DNA of 64,000 bases from assembly GCA_030549495.1 (NCBI GenBank), contig JAUIRK010000043.1, forward strand, positions 586,511 through 650,510, read 5' to 3'. The stretch is from Nectonema munidae (Eukaryota; Nematomorpha; Nectonematoida; Nectonematidae). Both the position numbers and the translations under genes were made by a program. Of this stretch, positions 47,706 through 59,240 are shown piece after piece. Position 1 is the stretch's first letter. Each line of letters begins with the position of its first letter. The notes below the pieces were generated by a model. It made no database searches. It saw nothing but the letters and a program-made list of their open reading frames with translations, and was not told where the DNA came from.

Positions 47706-48880
47706 AAATCCCATTACACAATGTAACAAAATTTTAAAAAATTTTAAGTTTATTTAATTTTTTCCAGTTTTTTTCTTCTGATTTTAAAAATGTCGTTAAC
47801 TTTTTGATATTTTCAGAGATATAGTTTTATAGTTTTTTCATACATTTCAATTTTGTATATTTTTAATACTAAATTATGATTATGGATTTTGAAAAGGCAG
47901 CCCTTAATGGATTTCTTAAAACGTTTTCTGCCTCAAATTTGGCATGCTGCTTATTTCAATTAGGGCAAAATGGGTAGAAGCATATTGTTCAAGAAGCGAT
48001 GGAAAGCAGATATCACTAAGATGACAGTTTAAGCCTAAAAATGCGTTGTTTTATTGATCTTGCTTTTTTGCCGGTTGATGATGTTGTTGATGCATAAGAG
48101 GAACTTGTAGATGATGATATTCCACAGTCGATTGTTTCCAATTTTGAAAATAATTATTTTGGACCACTTAGAGGAAAAGGAGAAAGGAGGCAATGTCTTG
48201 AAACTTTATTTCCATTAACTTTATGGAATTTTTGGGATATATGTATTTCTAGGATTGCGCGAACTACAAATAGTTTAGAAGCTTACCACAGTGCACTGAA
48301 AGACACAATGAATATAAGTCATCCAAATATTTGGAAGCTCATAAATGTACTTAAGTGCGATGAAAGGTTTGTCATTGCCAAACTGCAAAAATTTATTCAA
48401 GGAGAAGAACCAAGTCAAAAGAAAAATTATAGAGATATGAACTTTCGTATAAAAATGTCATGGAGAAATATAATCCAAGCCAAAAAGTTACTTTTCAAAA
48501 AGCAATTGCACATAATCTTAAATTCTAAAAATAATATCCTCAATCCAACAATTCAGTTTTTTAGTATTTTAATTGTAACTCTAATGTTGTCAGGGAAAAA
48601 TAAACATTATTTTCACTTGTCTTTTTTAATATTCATATTGTAAATCTATCTCAATTCCTTTCTTTATTTCTCTCTCAAAAATAAAAAATTTTAAAATAAT
48701 TACACTATCAAACAAATTTTAAAAAATTGCGTATTCCATTTATTCTTTACTTGTTTTTGATCAAGTAAAACATTTAATTACTTGCACAATTCTGTTGCTG
48801 AAACAACAAAAAAGAACGAAATGACTTTGGGACAAATTGACCTGGGAATGAATTGACCAGGGACGAAATGACCGGATACC
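47706..48880 (+). mobile_element. MULE (Mutator-like) transposon, 5'-truncated
   Basis: From about 47881 the plus strand encodes DFEKAALNGFLKTFSASNLA, CCLFQLGQN, MRCFIDLAFLPVDDV, FPLTLWNFWD, RTTNSLEAYHSALKD and HPNIWKLINVLK, with stops between some blocks. The DFEKA block holds a catalytic acidic residue and the C-x-F-H/Q-x-x-Q-N and NN-x-E-x-x-H blocks follow as in MULE transposases. About 48825-48880 contains GGGACAAATTGACC and GGGACGAAATGACCGG repeats typical of a terminal repeat. No matching left end lies near 47706, so the 5' half is lost. Confidence 0.75.
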
Positions 48881-49594
48881 ATAAAAGCAGCTCATTGGCC
48901 TTTTGAATATACCGAGGATCTGGTATTTATAATATACAATGATATGTATTCCATTGACATATTTAATTCTCTTATGTATGGTGATAAAATAACTTTGTTC
49001 AATTTATCTTCAACAGATAACAAACATTTTTATAAGCACATCTATACATTTGATGAATGGATTTTCACTAGTCAACCTTGAACATTTTCCGAAAGCCCCT
49101 TAATGTTGTCCTCCGTTAACATTGAAGTCATTTCTCATATAAGGTTTTCGCGATGTAATATCTTTCATGTGATCTGTTGTAAATCATATTTTACATCTGT
49201 TAAAATTGTTTTATAAAAATGATGGAATTTAAATTAGATAAAACTATATTTATTTGATCGAACGGAAAATTAACTATGATCAAAAATGGTTAAAGTGACA
49301 TTACGAGATTTAATGTGTTTTTTAATGCTTCGTCGGGATCAATTAACTAAAGCCAATCGAAAAATTTTGATCATCATCGGATTAATTAAATTATGTAAAC
49401 CATGTTTAAAATTGATACATTTTTTCTAAGATTTGCCCAATAGGCTTATAGAATATGCTAAATATCATACTTTTGATATATGTATCGTATGAGCATTATT
49501 TTATTGTAATAAAATCTCTATTTTAGGATATTCTGAAGATGGTATGATGTTAGCAGAGAAAGTGAATATTCTAAAGATTATACTATTTTTCTAG
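48881..49594. other. Non-coding stretch leading to ShKT exon
   Basis: Nothing recognised up to about 49510. From there the sequence resembles 821-905. A further short open segment after CTCTATTTTAG (49527) reads YSEDGMMLAEK before a GTGAAT, but is too weak to call an exon. Confidence 0.4.
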
Positions 49595-49675
49595 ATCCAA
49601 GTTGGTGCAGCGATTTTCTTGATCTTTGCAAATACATTGATCATATAAGAATACATTGTCCATATATGTGTCGAA
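49595..49675 (+). CDS. ShKT-type domain exon (host gene, copy 3)
   Basis: An 81-nt exon lies between a TTTTTCTAG acceptor and a GTAAGTG donor, phase 1-1, the same length as the 906 exon. The peptide reads PSWCSDFLDLCKYIDHIRIH then CPYMCR, with spacing C-x6-C-x9-C-x3-C and the conserved WCS and CP positions. The intron after it shares ordered sequence with the intron after 906-986, showing duplication of exon plus flanks. It lies downstream of the M12B exons on the same strand. A C-terminal ShKT module of that protease, a common layout in cnidarians, is possible. The exon or exons needed to change phase from 22838 to this one were not found. Confidence 0.7.
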
Positions 49676-50094
49676 GTAAGTGTTATGTAAATATCATATT
49701 TTTATAAAAAAAAGTGTCCCAAGTTATGACAAATAATACTAAATTTTGTGATTAATTTTTTTTGTTTGCAAATTCAAAGAGATAAATTTATTAGATCTAA
49801 AATCAGAATAAACATCTTAAGGAAATTTATATTTGTTTCACTTATAACTAATTATAAATGGGAAAAACCAAATCCATGAATATTATATTAAGAAACAAAT
49901 GTTAAAGTTTTAACCACGCAAATTTAAGTGTATCACCTTTAAGAAATTAGATGGCCAATAAAAGATATAAAAAAAAACACACAAAAAACAATAATTTAAA
50001 ATGTATCCAATTTTTAATTTCTTCTTTTAGGTTTTCTCCTTCTTTTATCCCGCACAAGCCCCCTGATTCTCCACTTTAGCTAAGAAAAAAAAAC

Positions 50095-50130
50095 ATTATG
50101 ATGATGATCATGATGATAATGATGATGTTA
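50095..50130. repeat. (GAT)n-rich microsatellite
   Basis: Imperfect run of ATG/GAT triplets between 50095 and 50130. Confidence 0.8.
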
Positions 50131-50227
50131 CAATATTTTTTTTATTTTTAATGCATCAATACATTCCTTCAAATAAGATATCGTCAGATAAGATTATTCT
50201 AATATGTCGGTTATCCGTTATAGAACA

Positions 50228-50635
50228 ATTTGTTTATCGGTGCTTAAAATCAAGTCAACCTTAGTAATAATAATATATCCTCACTCAACGTTTTTAAAAA
50301 TCGTCTTGATTTTCATTGGAAAGACAATTTTTTCATATTTGAATAGTTCTATTACATTTTTATGAAGTTCATTTTTTTAAATCGATGCATCACTACAAGC
50401 TAATCCTTAGCTTTTTTTTGCTTAATAAATTATGTTATGTTATGTTAATAAATTTATGTTAAGTAAAAGAATGTAAGCATAATTTATATTAGAAAATCAA
50501 TATTCAAATAAAAGTAAACCGAGTAGCGTACTATATTAAGTGAATCCTTTGTATAAAGAATCAAAAGGATATTAGAATTTAAATAATTTAAGGTTATCTA
50601 TCATACATCTAGTTTGTTAAATAAAGTCAAATTGA
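50228..50635. repeat. Segmental repeat, copy 2
   Basis: Direct copy of 1-420. Differences include a 16-base insertion near 50245 and a TATGT expansion near 50435. It is cut off at about 50636, where repeat R copy 3 begins. Confidence 0.9.
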
Positions 50636-50639
50636 TGCA

Positions 50640-51966
50640 TATTCCATGGGCTTCATTACCATTGTAATTACAAATAAAATTGGTTTTTTTTTATTTTGTA
50701 TTTTTCAGTTTTCTTCGTAATTAGAATATGAGAGGTGCATATTTTTTATATTTGCTAATTTTGAACTTTAACGCTTGTTATATTTTGAAATTTTAACTAT
50801 TAATTTGTAACAATTTCCAACACAATTATAAAATCACTCTACTATCAGAACCTAAATTTATTTGTAGATTTTTATAAAATAATTTTAGTTGTTGGTTTTT
50901 TATAAATTAACCTTCGTTTTTATATTACTTATAACTTTTGAATTATTCTCCAAAATTTTAAGTTCGGGTTTAATGTACACTTTGATTCCTCAAAAAATAA
51001 AGATTTGGATTGCGCTTTGATAAGTTCACTGAAAAAAATAAGAAGATAAAAAGATCAAAAGATGTGTTTTATTAAATTTTTCGCAATAATTAACCTCATA
51101 AATTTATATTCTTTTTTTCATTATAAATCACTCTGTAACAAAAACCTAAATTTATTTGTAGATTTTTAAAAAATAATTTTAATTTTCGGTTCTCACACGC
51201 ACTCCACACAAATATTGAAGAAATCGCTTACATTTTATTTTTAAATTCTCAAAATTTTTGATAATATTTTTGATTTTAACTATTTTTAAAAAAATTTGTA
51301 TTAAAATTTACAAATTTAATTTTGATAGAGAACTTTATACGAGAATTTTTAAAAACCTTTTAAACCCTGTCTATCGAGCATCCTTTTACCCGCATTTTGC
51401 ACTTCGTTTCGTTTTTGGAAAAATTTCTAAATTTTTTTTATAAGCCTTGCAACAATATGGACAATTTTGCTATTTTTTACTATACTTTAGCGTGTAAAAT
51501 GAATAATTACATATTTTTTTTGTATTTTTTGCATATTCATAAAATATACCTAATATTTAAACATAATACGTTGATAAAATTTGAATTTTTATTTGAATTT
51601 TTTTTTAAATTATAAGGTCCTATAAAATTTTTAAAAAATTTTAAATTTATCAAATTTTTTATTTAAATATCTCATTTTAAAGGCAATATTATACTGATTA
51701 CTAAAATCTATTAATATTTTAAATTTTAATCTTCTAAAATACTTTTTCTGACTCTGAACTTGATAAAATGACAAAATTTCCAACTTTGACCTCAAAAAAA
51801 ATATATGTCATTCGATTCATTTCAAACAAATTACATATTTGGAATCAGCGTACCAAACCGTATAAGAATAGGTTTTTAAATTTTAATATTTTAAAATTTT
51901 CGATTTTTCAGGCCTTTCAAACGGTCTCAAAATTATGACTTCATATATATTCAACAAATATACAAG
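50640..51966 (+). repeat. Repeat R, copy 3 (most continuous)
   Basis: Uninterrupted copy of repeat R from CCATTGTAATTACAAATAAA through CTGTAACAATTTCCAACACA to TTCAACAAATATACAAG. It serves as the empty-site reference for the hAT insertion at 29071-35691. A Tigger is inserted at its TA at 51967-51968. Confidence 0.8.
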
Positions 51967-51968
51967 TA

Positions 51969-54396
51969 CAGTGAAAACTCTCTAAACCGAATTCCATTGG
52001 GCCTAAAAGAAATTTCGGTTTATATAGAATTCGGTATACAGAAAATTTCATTGTAAAATTTCTTAATGTATTCTACTAATTTTTTATCAAACTTTTCTAA
52101 AGGTTAAAAAAATCAAAAAGAGATATCAAGAATAAATATTTTTGAAATATATTTTCATATTAACCAAAAATAAATTCTTCACTAAAAACTTTTTAAAATT
52201 AACTATTTAAAAACTTTTTATTTTTAAAAAAATAAACAAAATTTAAATCTAAATATAAACAAAAAATTTTGAATAAAAATTTTTAAAGTTTAAAAAATAA
52301 TAGAAAATCTTAAAAATTTAATATTGTAAAAAATTTATCACAACGTTTACTTACAAAATAAAAATAGTAAAACTTAAATAACTAAATAAAAAAGGTAAAA
52401 ATTTATTTAAATATCAAACAAAATAAAAGTTAAAATAAGATCAGAAAATTTATTAATAAAAAATGAACTTACTAAAATTATAATATTTGTTCATACCTAG
52501 TAATCATCAATTAGAGTTTGCCTTTGAGATAATTTGTTCTTAGTTATGGACAAGTTGTTTATATGCATCAATTGATGAATATGAGGTAACATATTTGGTT
52601 CTTTGGAAATGGCAAAAATTTCGAGTTCTTTTAAAATATTTATTACGTTTTTATGAGTCAAATTAGAAGATGCTTGTTCTAATTCTATTCTCACTTTCCA
52701 CACTTTCAGAATCGCTCACTTGAGTAAAGTTTTCAACAATACTTGTTTCAAAATTTTCTAATCTTTCTGTAGGTTCTAAAGAGTCAATTTCTATGTATTC
52801 ATCTTCATTGTTTGGCTCCACTTCGATATGTTTTAAACAGTGTTGTAAGGACAAATTGTCTTCATTAGCTTCGCCTGCTACTTCTAAAGAGTTTACAGGA
52901 AAACCGCAACGTTTAAAACATTCAGAAATGGTTGTTACACTGGTTTCTTTCCAAGCAGCTGAAATCCAAAAAAGAGCATCTAGAACTGTTACAGATTTTA
53001 TCAAGTCTGTAACAGTGTTTGCAGCATCCATTTTTGAGATTAACTGCACAAGCATTGTTTTTCTGTATTGGGCTTTAAACGATCGAATGACACCTTGATC
53101 AAGGGGTTGAATACGTCAAGTGGTGTTAGCTGGTAAAAATTTCAAAGATACATTAAAAAGCTCCATTGTAGACTTGTGAGAAGTTGCATTGTCTAAAAAT
53201 ATAAGAATCTTTCTTTTTTGCCGTTTCATTTCTTTATTGACCTCATTTAACCATGTAGTAAAAATTTGGGTGGTCATCCAGGATTTTTTATTATGTGTGT
53301 AAGCAACAGGCAACTGACAATTTTTTACATTTTTAAAACATCTTGGATTTTTGAATTTCCCTATAACTACAGGGGTTAATTTTTCTCCAGTAGTACTAGA
53401 CCCAAGCAGAACAGTTAAACGTTCTTTACAAACTTTAACACCACAATGGCTGCTTGACAAGAGATTTGCTTGGCAATGCACGGTAGAATAAAGCAGTCTC
53501 ATCAATATTAAATACATCTTTTAGATCGTATTCTTCAAGCAAATAAGGAAGTCTTTGAATCCAATCTTCCACAGTTTTTTCATCGACAACGGCACTTTCG
53601 CCTGAAAATGAATATGATTTTATGGAGTAACGAGACTTCCAAGAACAAAGTCAACCAACGGAAGCTTTAAATTCAGAATAATCATTACCCAAAAGCTTGC
53701 TGAATTCGACAGCTTTGGCTTGTATAATTGGGCCAGAAATAGGGAAATTTTTGCTTCTGGCTTGAACAAACCATCCATACATCATTATTTTATCGAATCT
53801 ACAACACTTTTCAAATCTTTTTTTCTTCCCATTGGCGTTTTTTTCATAAATGTCAAGATAAAAGTTGGCTTTTTTCATTATTTCGCTCATTGTACTTACA
53901 CCAATACCATATTTATATGTTAACTCCATCAAAAAATGAAGAAAAGCGACTATAAAATATGAATACAATTGTTTATTTCAATCACACTTTCAAAGATGTT
54001 AATCTTTCATTATATTGACATATTAGTCATCTCGTTACATCTTTGCAGAAACGTAATAAATATGATGTGTGTGATGATCATATTCGAATGTTACATATTC
54101 GCAGAAGCGTAATAAATATGATGTGTGTGATGATCATTAGCAAATACAATTGAAAGAAAAACAATTTTTCATTAGTCATATATTCTCTATGAAAGGCCGA
54201 TACTTTTTTTCAGTTTACACAAAATGTAGCTCCTTATTTTTTTTAAATTTTAGTTCGGTTTTCAGAATAGACAAAATTCGGATTATTAAGGATAAATTGG
54301 TATTGAATGTATAGAAGTAAAAGTGGGACTTGCAATTTTTTTCGATATATACAGAATTCCGGTTTAGCAAAGATTCGGTTTAGGCAGTTTTGACTG
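51969..54396 (-). mobile_element. Tigger/pogo transposon B
   Basis: It begins CAGTGAAAACTCTCTAAACC and ends GGTTTAGGCAGTTTTGACTG, with TA at 51967-51968 and 54397-54398. Motifs TTTCGGTTTA and TTCGGTTTAG recur near the ends as likely binding sites. It carries a decayed transposase on the minus strand. It sits at the junction of repeat R copy 3 and the minisatellite block. Confidence 0.95.
52497..53968 (-). pseudogene. Tigger B transposase, broken
   Basis: The N-terminal DNA-binding part (53968-53651) has YKYGIGVSTMSEIMKKANF, ARSKNFPISGPIIQAKAVEF and a truncated FKAS. It continues with DWIQRLPYLLEEYDLKDVFN and IDETALFY (first aspartate), then GSSTTGEKLTPVVIGKFKNP and KILIFLDNATSHKS (second), and IQPLDQGVIRSFKAQYRKT (third). 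53055-52497 is the acidic C-terminal tail. Breaks include a frame change near 53640, one near 53500, and a stop just before the third catalytic block (near 53113). All three aspartates are still legible. The helix-turn-helix start upstream of 53968 is not seen clearly. Confidence 0.85.
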
Positions 54397-54398
54397 TA

Positions 54399-54775
54399 CT
54401 AGCGATGAACCATAGATGTACTAGAGATGAACCATCGTAGTATACAGGTATATAGGTAATAACTTATGTAGCATCGTCTTCCCGAATGATGTATATCAAA
54501 TCTTACATCTAGCAAAATATGAACAGAAAGTTTAACATTTTCTCCCTAGTCATTAAAGGTCATAACATTCTTATCCCGTTGAGCTCATCTATCACTTCGT
54601 TTAAGTGAGAGAACGCAATATCATCCTCGGAAATAACTGTTTCTGAATCCCCAATTTGTACATGTAATAGAAACCATCGTAGTATACAGGTTGGAGATGA
54701 ATCATCGTAGTATACAGGTTGGATATGACACTCAAGTTGTCTACCCGCGTTCAACCATACAGGTTATGAGAATAT
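54399..54775 (-). repeat. Minisatellite-bearing repeat, copy 2, with captured transposase piece
   Basis: Inverted copy of 25235-25610. It contains several GTAGTATACAGGTTGGAGAT units and ends with GTTGTCTACC...GGTTATGAGAATATA. In its centre, 54558-54647 is a 90-base stretch identical to 55637-55726 of the Tigger C transposase C-terminal region. That piece is absent from the 25235 copy, so it was acquired here. Confidence 0.85.
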
Positions 54776-55079
54776 AACTATGTATATGAATGTGTTAACA
54801 AAAATTGCTTTAATTTTCCAACTTACGTTCATAGAAAATTATATATATCTAAATATATAGAAGCCTTTTTCTTATATGATACGAATTTATAATATTTTTC
54901 TATACATACACAAAGAAACTATGTTAGTAAACATTGGGTTATATGATTTTGCTTAGTTAGTATTACTAATTTAGTTCGTTATTTTTATTAGTATAAACAT
55001 TACAGTTTACCAACGATAGTAGCAAAAAAAATTTTCTAAAAACGACATATTCAAACAATACTAATCTTTAAATAATATA
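54776..55079. other. A+T-rich spacer
   Basis: Nothing recognised; ends with TA (55078-55079), the target of the next Tigger. Confidence 0.5.
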
Positions 55080-56581
55080 CAGTAGAATCCCGATAACTCG
55101 GACCCTCACGGGGGACATGAAATTCGTCCGACTTAGCGAATGTCCGAGATTGTCCAAGTATCAATATCTCGAATTTTTTTCACAAGTACGACTTTTTAAT
55201 TTTTATTGATTTTTTAATCTTTAAAAATGTATTAATATTTGTATTCAATAAATTATATTGATTTTAAAGATATTTTATTCATTTTAAAGCTTTTTTATTG
55301 ATTTTTAAGATTTTTAGTAAAATCCGTTATTGTTATTTGCTTTAAAAAGTTAGTGCGCTCTGATTCAACAAGAGAGGAAATCTTTGTAGCAAGTGATCCT
55401 ACTTCCCCAATTTATGTAAATAGTGAATATGTAAAAAGTCTTTCAATAGCTTGTTGCACTTCTTCATTTAAAGGCTTAACAGGGACTTCATCTTTAGCCG
55501 TGCTTTCTTCTTCATCATTTTCCACATCCATCGCATCACCTCGGATCTCTTCAAGTATTTCTGCATCGGTTAACGCTTGGGCTGTTACTGCAACATCATC
55601 ATCTACTGACAAATAATCTTTGACTTTGAAAGCTCCGGTCATAACATTCTTATCCCGTTGAGCTCATCTATCACTTCGTTTAAGTGAGAGAACGCAATAT
55701 CATCCTCGGAAATAACTGTTTCTGAAAACCCTCCTTTTCTGAAACAGTTAACAACTGTACTTGAAGGACAAGAATTTTCATTGCTTCAAGGATAGAAATG
55801 GACGTTACTTGCTTTCCTTGATCAATTCCGGCAATGCTCTTTTTGATGACTCAAGTACGATATTTAGCTTTTAAAGGTCTAATCACTCCTTGATCCATTG
55901 GCTCTAAAACTGATGTTGTATTAGGTGGCAGAAAATAAAGATGAATTGATTTGAGATTCTTAATTGAAGGATGGGCTGGACAGTTGTCGATAATTAACGC
56001 TACTTTTCTGCCTTCTCTTTCAAAGTTCTTGTCTTGCTCTCTTACCCATTCTTCAAAAAGCTCAGAGTTCATCCAGCTTTTATTTTGGCCACGGTAGCGA
56101 CAAGGTAGGCTTCGTAAGTGTTTAAAACAGCGAGGCTTCTTTGATTTTCCGATCACAAAAATAGGAAGCTTTTCTCCAGCCATGTTTGCAGCAACAAGGC
56201 CAGTTAATCGAATCTTACTGTGTTTTCCTCCGCTACATTTTTCTTCTTTCAAATGCAATGTCTTTTGGAGAAGCGCTCTATAAAAGAGTCCAAATTCATC
56301 TGCATTGTAGATATCACAAGGGGATTTGACAACATTGTCGGCACAGTCGTTTTTTTTTCACGGTGCAGTCATCTCGATAGTGACATCTCGACTTTCGCTT
56401 AAAAACATAAAAGATTAATCTTCAAAAACTTTAAATATAAAATAAAAGTTATTATAAAGTAAAATTATGAAACAAGGAAATACATATTTGAATAAATGAT
56501 GAAAGAGAAAAAAGGTTAAAAACTTAAAGAATTTTTTTTGAAATCTCGAATTCTTCACACGACGCTCTATACCAAGTTCTT

Positions 56582-58964
56582 GGTAATCTTTTACTTTACG
56601 GTTCTATCAATCAAAAAATTTCTTTGATAAATTATTGGCTGTTGTGATGTCAATCAAACTATATATTAGTAAACTCTATCATAATTTAAAGATTAATAAA
56701 AAAATATTTTTATAAATTTTAAATTTAATTAGAATTCATTAACTATATTTTACTAAAGATTCTAGATTTAATTTACAGTATGTCAGTAAATTCCAAATTT
56801 AAATTGAATTTCAACTATAATATGTAATTAACTATTTAAATATTTTACTAGAGATTCTAGATTAAATAAAAAATACATACTTTATCTCTGTTCAATACTT
56901 TGAGGTTGCAATAAATCTTTTAAAGAATTTAAAAACACAGAAAATAATTTTGCTTTTGGAAAATGGCTTCTCCAAACGAACTCATCTAAATATGATTTGA
57001 ATAATTCATTGTATAGGTGCCAAACTGTCTTTTAAATTTTCTTTTGGCCCGAATCCAAAGATTTTCAATGTTTTGCGTGTGAATGTGGGTCAACAAAGTT
57101 ACGTTGGTGTATAACTACCCAATGATCATAAACTCCACTATTATAGTTAGAAATGTTCCTGTAAGCAGGCCATTTGTCAGAAACAATAATGGATCCTAGT
57201 AGTATGTGTCTTTGTATAATTTGTGTAAGAGTTGTTTCGCTCCTATCTTAACTTAACTAAAAAACATTTCCTACTATTTCTTTCAATTGCTCCAAACACC
57301 CAATGACCTTCTCTCCAAGTACCTCTTTAATATTTTCTATGAAAAAACTTGCTTTCATCAATTTCTACTATAATTGTTAAAAGTTTTCATCAAAACCTCC
57401 AACAGTTAGACAATTTCTTTCAACCCAACTTGTAGCAATCTCTCTACAAAATTTAGCCCAGTCTACAGCAGTTCGTCTACTTCCAATAGATGCTTCATGG
57501 ATAATAGCGTCTAATGAATAGTCACGATACTATCCACATATGAACAAAATCATAGAATTTAAGGTGAGGGGGCTTTTTGCAAAAAAAAAAGATCCTGAAA
57601 GAGACTGTCTTTTTTTTTACCACAAACATAATATTTCCAACAATATCCATCAGATCAAAATTTACAATTTTTGTAGGCAATCATTTCATTGGAAAATATT
57701 TAAAAGAACTTTGTCCGAAGCAAACCATTTTAAAATTTCTAATTTATCATTTGAATTTAAAACTTTTAACAGAGAAGAAAAATTTCAATTTTCAGATAAA
57801 ATTGTATTCTCACTCAGAGTAGTATCCGTAAGTTTATTCATTTCAGATGAAAATGAATTGATAGAACAGATGATCAAAGAAAATATACTTCTTACGCTCG
57901 TATCAAAAAAACAACTCGTCAAATTATACACGTCTGATCGATTTGAACGAGTGTAGCATATGTGGGTGAATTTGGTTATATTTTCCGTTTGTTGTTTTTT
58001 ATTTGTTTGGATGCATATGTGTGGTATCAAGTAAACTACAAAAGAATGATTTTGTTATTCAAACCCATACAAAACACATTCATACACTTATGAATCAGTA
58101 TTAGCACATAAGCGTGTTGTTATCTATGCTGAGCGAAACATCTTATACGAATACAACCAGAACCACACAACAAAAATACAAACGCTATACGCAAATCGAT
58201 CAGACACAAGCTCTGTTGTTTGCTATAAATTGATGAGATGTTTTGATACGAGCATAACAAATTTGTTTTCCTACGACCTACATCAATAATTGTTTCACTT
58301 TCTTCAGAAGTGAATGCAATTACTAAGACAACTCTGAGTAAACACGAAATTATATTTAAAAATTAAAACTTATGGTCTTTATTTCACGAATGATAAATTG
58401 GATTTTTAAAATAGTTAATAAAACTATGCATGTTTTTATACTCTTTGAAGGAATTATGTAACCTCGAGTATTGAACAGAAATAAAGTATGTATTTTATTT
58501 TTAACTTTTATAATTTTTTCTTAATTTATTCACCTATTTTTTGTAAATTATATCTAGAATCTTTAGTAAAATACATTCAACAAAATTTTATTATAATTTT
58601 TGAATTCTAAAAAATGTTTTTTATGTAGTAAATTTTCTATTTTTTTTAAATTTACTGACATAGTTTTATATAAGTTAGATCTAGAATTTTTAGTAATATA
58701 TATTCAATGAAATTCTATTATAGTTTGAATACCATAAAAAAAGTTTTTAATCAATTTTTGTATCAAATGTTTGTTTACTAAGTAATGTAAAATAAATATA
58801 TTATTTATTCATTTAGATGTATGTTGTAATTTTTATGCTTTATTTATAGCATTACTTATCTATTAAAATTACTTAAAAATTAAATAGTTTGATTGACATC
58901 ACAATAGCCAATAATTTGTCAGAGAAATTTTTTGATTGACGGAACGGTAAAGTAAAAGATTACC
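56582..58964 (-). mobile_element. Merlin transposon with long terminal inverted repeats
   Basis: The termini begin GGTAATCTTTTACTTTACGG on the left; the right reads the same inward as GGTAATCTTTTACTTTACCG. Similarity continues for at least 80 bp (including CAAATTATTGGCT/AAATTATTGGCT and TGTGATGTCAATCAAACTAT). AAGTTCTT flanks both sides (56574-56581 and 58965-58972), the 8-bp target duplication expected for Merlin. It is inserted in the Tigger C transposase gene. Its own transposase is on the minus strand. Confidence 0.93.
56880..57960 (-). pseudogene. Merlin (IS1016/ISXO2-like) transposase, broken
   Basis: Read on the minus strand in changing frames: a degenerate N-terminal part (CRKTVSFRIFFF-like), then DAIIHEASIGSRRTAVDWAK and FCREIATSWVERNCLTVGG, VEIDESKFFHRKY (first acidic residue), REGHWVFGAIERNSRKC, ILLGSIIVSDKWPAYRNISN (second, SDKW-AY), YDHWVVIHQRNFVDPHSHA, and FVWRSHFP near the end. 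This is the ISXO2-like transposase of eukaryotic Merlin elements. Several stops and frameshifts are present. The long plus-strand frame at 57540-57956 is antisense to this region. Confidence 0.85.
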
Positions 58965-59240
58965 AAGTTCTTTTCCAAAGGTAACATGCTTTATCGATAT
59001 CATCTGATTTTGCATCTTTCATTTTTGGCTTTTTGGTAGATGTTGTGTTTTTTTCGACTACATCATAGATTGATTTTTCTTTAAATCCATCCAGAAAGAG
59101 TTTGTTTAGGTATGCTGTGTTTACGAGAAATTGTAGCGCAGATATCGCCTTTTTCCTTTCAAAATTCTATATTTTTCAATAATGGTACGATTTTGTCTTT
59201 TATGTTTTTCTCTGTTAAGTGACGCCATTTTAAAATTCAA

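Larger units (their letters stand above)
55412..59235 (-). pseudogene. Tigger C transposase, split by Merlin and decayed
   Basis: The start near 59235 reads MASLNREKHKRQNRTIIEKY in one frame. Neighbouring frames show CENP-B-like KKPKMKDAKSDDIDKA before the Merlin. After it come DIYNADEFGLFYRALLQKTL (first aspartate), KIRLTGLVAANMAGEKLPIF, GKSKKPRCFKHLRSLPCRY, KVALIIDNCPAHPSIKNLKS (second) and SVLEPMDQGVIRPLKAKYRT (third). Then a degraded linker leads to the C-terminal SETVISEDDIAFSHLNEVID and VKDYLSVDDDVAVTAQALTD. Stops and frame shifts occur in the N-terminus, near 56350, and between 55850 and 55640. The coding strand is otherwise well conserved. Confidence 0.85.
55080..59240 (-). mobile_element. 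Tigger/pogo transposon C, interrupted by Merlin, right end lost
   Basis: The left end is CAGTAGAATCCCGATAACTC after TA, with GGACCCTCACGGGGGACATG and repeated TCCGA motifs inside. The transposase runs on the minus strand and starts at about 59235. A complementary right terminal repeat was not found between 59240 and 59500. The Merlin at 56582-58964 sits within its N-terminal half. Confidence 0.85.

Noticed and set aside
49527-49562. Possible extra exon (YSEDGMMLAEK) before the ShKT exon
   Set aside because: It would leave an intron of only about 30 bp, and the donor is poor.
57540-57956. 138-codon plus-strand open frame
   Set aside because: It lies antisense to the N-terminal part of the Merlin transposase, has no recognisable domain, and is explained by strand-asymmetric codon use of the real gene.
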